Shown: one piece after another, positions 26,202-27,154 of the stretch
How the letters are laid out: the number at the start of each line of letters is the position of its first letter
How positions within the stretch are numbered: position 1 is the stretch's first letter
Assembly: GCA_001687465.1 (NCBI GenBank)
Contig: LVLI01000457.1
Coordinates: forward strand, 1 to 27,154
From: Halocafeteria seosinensis
Taxonomy: Eukaryota > Sar > Bigyra > Bicosoecida
Length of the DNA: 27,154 nucleotides
Reading direction: 5' to 3'
Notes under the pieces: model-generated
What the model saw: the letters and a program-made list of their open reading frames with translations, nothing else
What the model was told of the DNA's origin: nothing
The model's database searches: none
Position numbers and translations under genes: made by a program

Positions 26202-26858
26202 ATGGAATGTCCAGAATGTAAAAAGAAAAGTTTAGCTTTGAATGAAGAAAGTTCATATAGTTGTACCAATTCAAAATGTGGAATAATTTGCGAAGAAAAA
26301 CCCTTTATAGAAGATCAATATATAGAGCCACAACCCAAATTGTATATGAGAAAGGTGGACAGCATTCAAACCCATAATTTTCATAGGATAATTTCATCAA
26401 TGCAAGGGATTGAAACCAGACAAATCACAAGAAGATTAATGAATGAAATTGAGAAGTATCATAAAGAGAGAAATTTAGATTATAAACATGAAACTATTTA
26501 TAAATACTTAAAAAGTAAACGAAAGACAATGTATTATCCACACATTGCAGTTATTTATTATAAATTAACAGGATATAAACCAGAACCGATAAGTAAACAT
26601 ATTGAAGATAAATTATTGAGAATGTTCAAGAGAATAGAAATAAATTGGGTATATGCTAGACCAAATGAAAGGTATAATTTGCCCAATTATAATTTTATTT
26701 TGAGGAAACTTTTAGAATTAATAGAAGAAAAATGGGTGATAAAGTACCTTAATGTAAAACATTGCTATGTAAACATGAAGGGTTTGCGGAATGCTAATTA
26801 TATGTGGAAATTAATATGTGAAAAAATAGGATGGAACTATATACCAGAAAATTTATAA
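26202..26858 (+). CDS. VLTF3-like late transcription factor
   Basis: A 218-aa ORF with an ATG at 26202 and TAA. Residues 3-30 are a zinc-ribbon-like region (C3-x2-C6 ... C21-x4-C26). The rest follows the Pox_VLTF3 pattern of nucleocytoplasmic viruses and relatives: a YKYLKSKRKTMYYPHIAVIY helix, LTGYKPEPIS, KLLRMFKRIE, RYNLPNYNFILRKLLELIE, and a C-terminal WKLICEKIGWNYIPENL. The family match is from memory but spans the length of the protein. In large DNA viruses VLTF3 directs transcription of late genes, so it may act on the TATATAGA-type sites that touch the island's start codons; that pairing is inference. Confidence 0.75.
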   Translation: MECPECKKKSLALNEESSYSCTNSKCGIICEEKPFIEDQYIEPQPKLYMRKVDSIQTHNFHRIISSMQGIETRQITRRLMNEIEKYHKERNLDYKHETIYKYLKSKRKTMYYPHIAVIYYKLTGYKPEPISKHIEDKLLRMFKRIEINWVYARPNERYNLPNYNFILRKLLELIEEKWVIKYLNVKHCYVNMKGLRNANYMWKLICEKIGWNYIPENL

Positions 26859-26862
26859 TAAA

Positions 26863-26869
26863 TATATAG
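26863..26869 (+). promoter_or_regulatory. TATATAG motif abutting ATG (truncated ORF)
   Basis: TATATAG ends at the base before the ATG at 26870, 11 bp after the stop of the VLTF3-like gene. Confidence 0.5.
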
Positions 26870-27112
26870 ATGTCAAATAAATTTAGATTAACAATAAACT
26901 CAAGAATAGATAGACAAACAAATGACTCAAATTCGGATTTCAGTGTTTATCTGAAGGAGGCTATTAGTTCTTTAAAATCAAATGTTAAAATAGGACTTAA
27001 AAAAGTATCCCATCATACGCCGTATTGGGCATTACTAAATGCAACCACTTGCGCAGCATTCTGCAGTTGCTCCGCTGCACCGAACAGCTTAGGCGCAATC
27101 GAAGATCCCTGA
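26870..27112 (+). pseudogene. Truncated viral-type ORF fused across island edge
   Basis: The frame runs 80 codons, but only the first ~47 look viral: FRLTINSRIDRQ, then NSDFSVYLKEAISSLK. This resembles the N-terminal beta-strand pattern (S-R-x-R/D ... F-x-V-x-L-x-x-x-I) of proteins often found near capsid genes in large algal viruses and polinton-like elements (from memory). From about 27,012 the base composition turns GC-rich and the residues (Ala/Cys-rich) lose this character, so the C-terminal part is flanking DNA read by chance. The gene is cut by the island edge. Confidence 0.6.
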
Positions 27113-27154
27113 CAAACAAGACCGGATCCGTTACCCTTAGATTAGACGGCCTAT
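27012..27154. other. GC-rich right flank, no gene seen
   Basis: Composition returns to that of the left host region. No repeat of the left-boundary sequence or of the hAT terminus is seen, so the right edge is not a recognisable element end. Confidence 0.5.

Larger units (their letters stand above)
19555..27011. mobile_element. AT-rich virus-like island (partial polinton-like virus / dsDNA virus)
   Basis: The boundaries are set by abrupt composition change after the GC-rich CCCCGCGACGACG at the left and at ~27,012 on the right. Inside, genes are short-spaced and intronless, mostly on one strand, and start directly behind a TATATAGA-like motif. Contents are fibre/beta-helix proteins, a VLTF3-like factor, a SAP protein, a tRNA and tandem repeats, which suits a eukaryotic dsDNA virus or polinton-like element. 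No major capsid, ATPase, polymerase or integrase gene is present, and no terminal inverted repeat pair can be paired within the window. The right side cuts an ORF. It may be an integrated fragment, or an assembly join with a free virus; one ambiguous base sits at 19633. Confidence 0.7.

Overview
The first ~19.5 kb looks like nuclear DNA of a compact-genome eukaryote. It has long membrane-anchored ORFs, two very short GT-AG introns, and many decayed eukaryotic transposons (hAT, TA-target-site, Pif1/Helitron-like helicase, C48 protease). A marine alga is likely. A red alga fits the compact genes and the wealth of glycan enzymes, but that is inference. From about 19,555 to 27,011 the base composition drops abruptly to strongly AT-rich. 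The genes there are tightly packed, intronless and virus-like: an inserted (or mis-joined) fragment of a eukaryotic dsDNA virus or polinton-like element.

Host part. A perfect 160-bp palindrome opens the window, followed by a two-C2H2-finger ORF (307-699, -). Transposons then sit back to back: an 807-bp TIR element with TA target duplication (2258-3064), a 517-bp hAT-type MITE with an 8-bp target duplication (3077-3593), and a hAT transposase C-terminal remnant (3820-4350). Three type II membrane, Golgi-style glycan enzymes follow at intervals: a glycosyltransferase-like protein (4849-7320, -), a UDP-GlcNAc 2-epimerase fused to a GT-A glycosyltransferase (13835-16209, +, three exons), and a GT8 glycosyltransferase (18023-19102, -). 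Between them lie broken transposon genes: a possible Mutator-like fragment, a C48 (Ulp1) protease, a Pif1 helicase, a hAT-like transposase, and a second C48 protease followed by a RING-like ORF.

AT-rich island. It starts about 66 bp inside an isolated hAT terminus (19487), next to the only ambiguous base (19633). Its order is: ~152-bp repeats, a SAP-domain gene (-) with an eroded 5' end, a four-copy ~98-bp tandem array, a 161-aa orphan, a tRNA-Val(UAC), a beta-helix (pectate-lyase-fold) fibre protein, two fibre proteins sharing one N-terminus but with different C-terminal heads, a 50-aa membrane peptide, a 36-aa antisense ORF, a VLTF3-like late transcription factor, and the first ~47 codons of another viral-type ORF that stops at a second composition break (~27,012). 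Almost every gene has TATATAGA/ATATAAG touching its ATG. This is a leaderless late-promoter-like signal, consistent with the encoded VLTF3-like factor. No capsid, packaging ATPase or polymerase gene is visible, so only part of the element is present.
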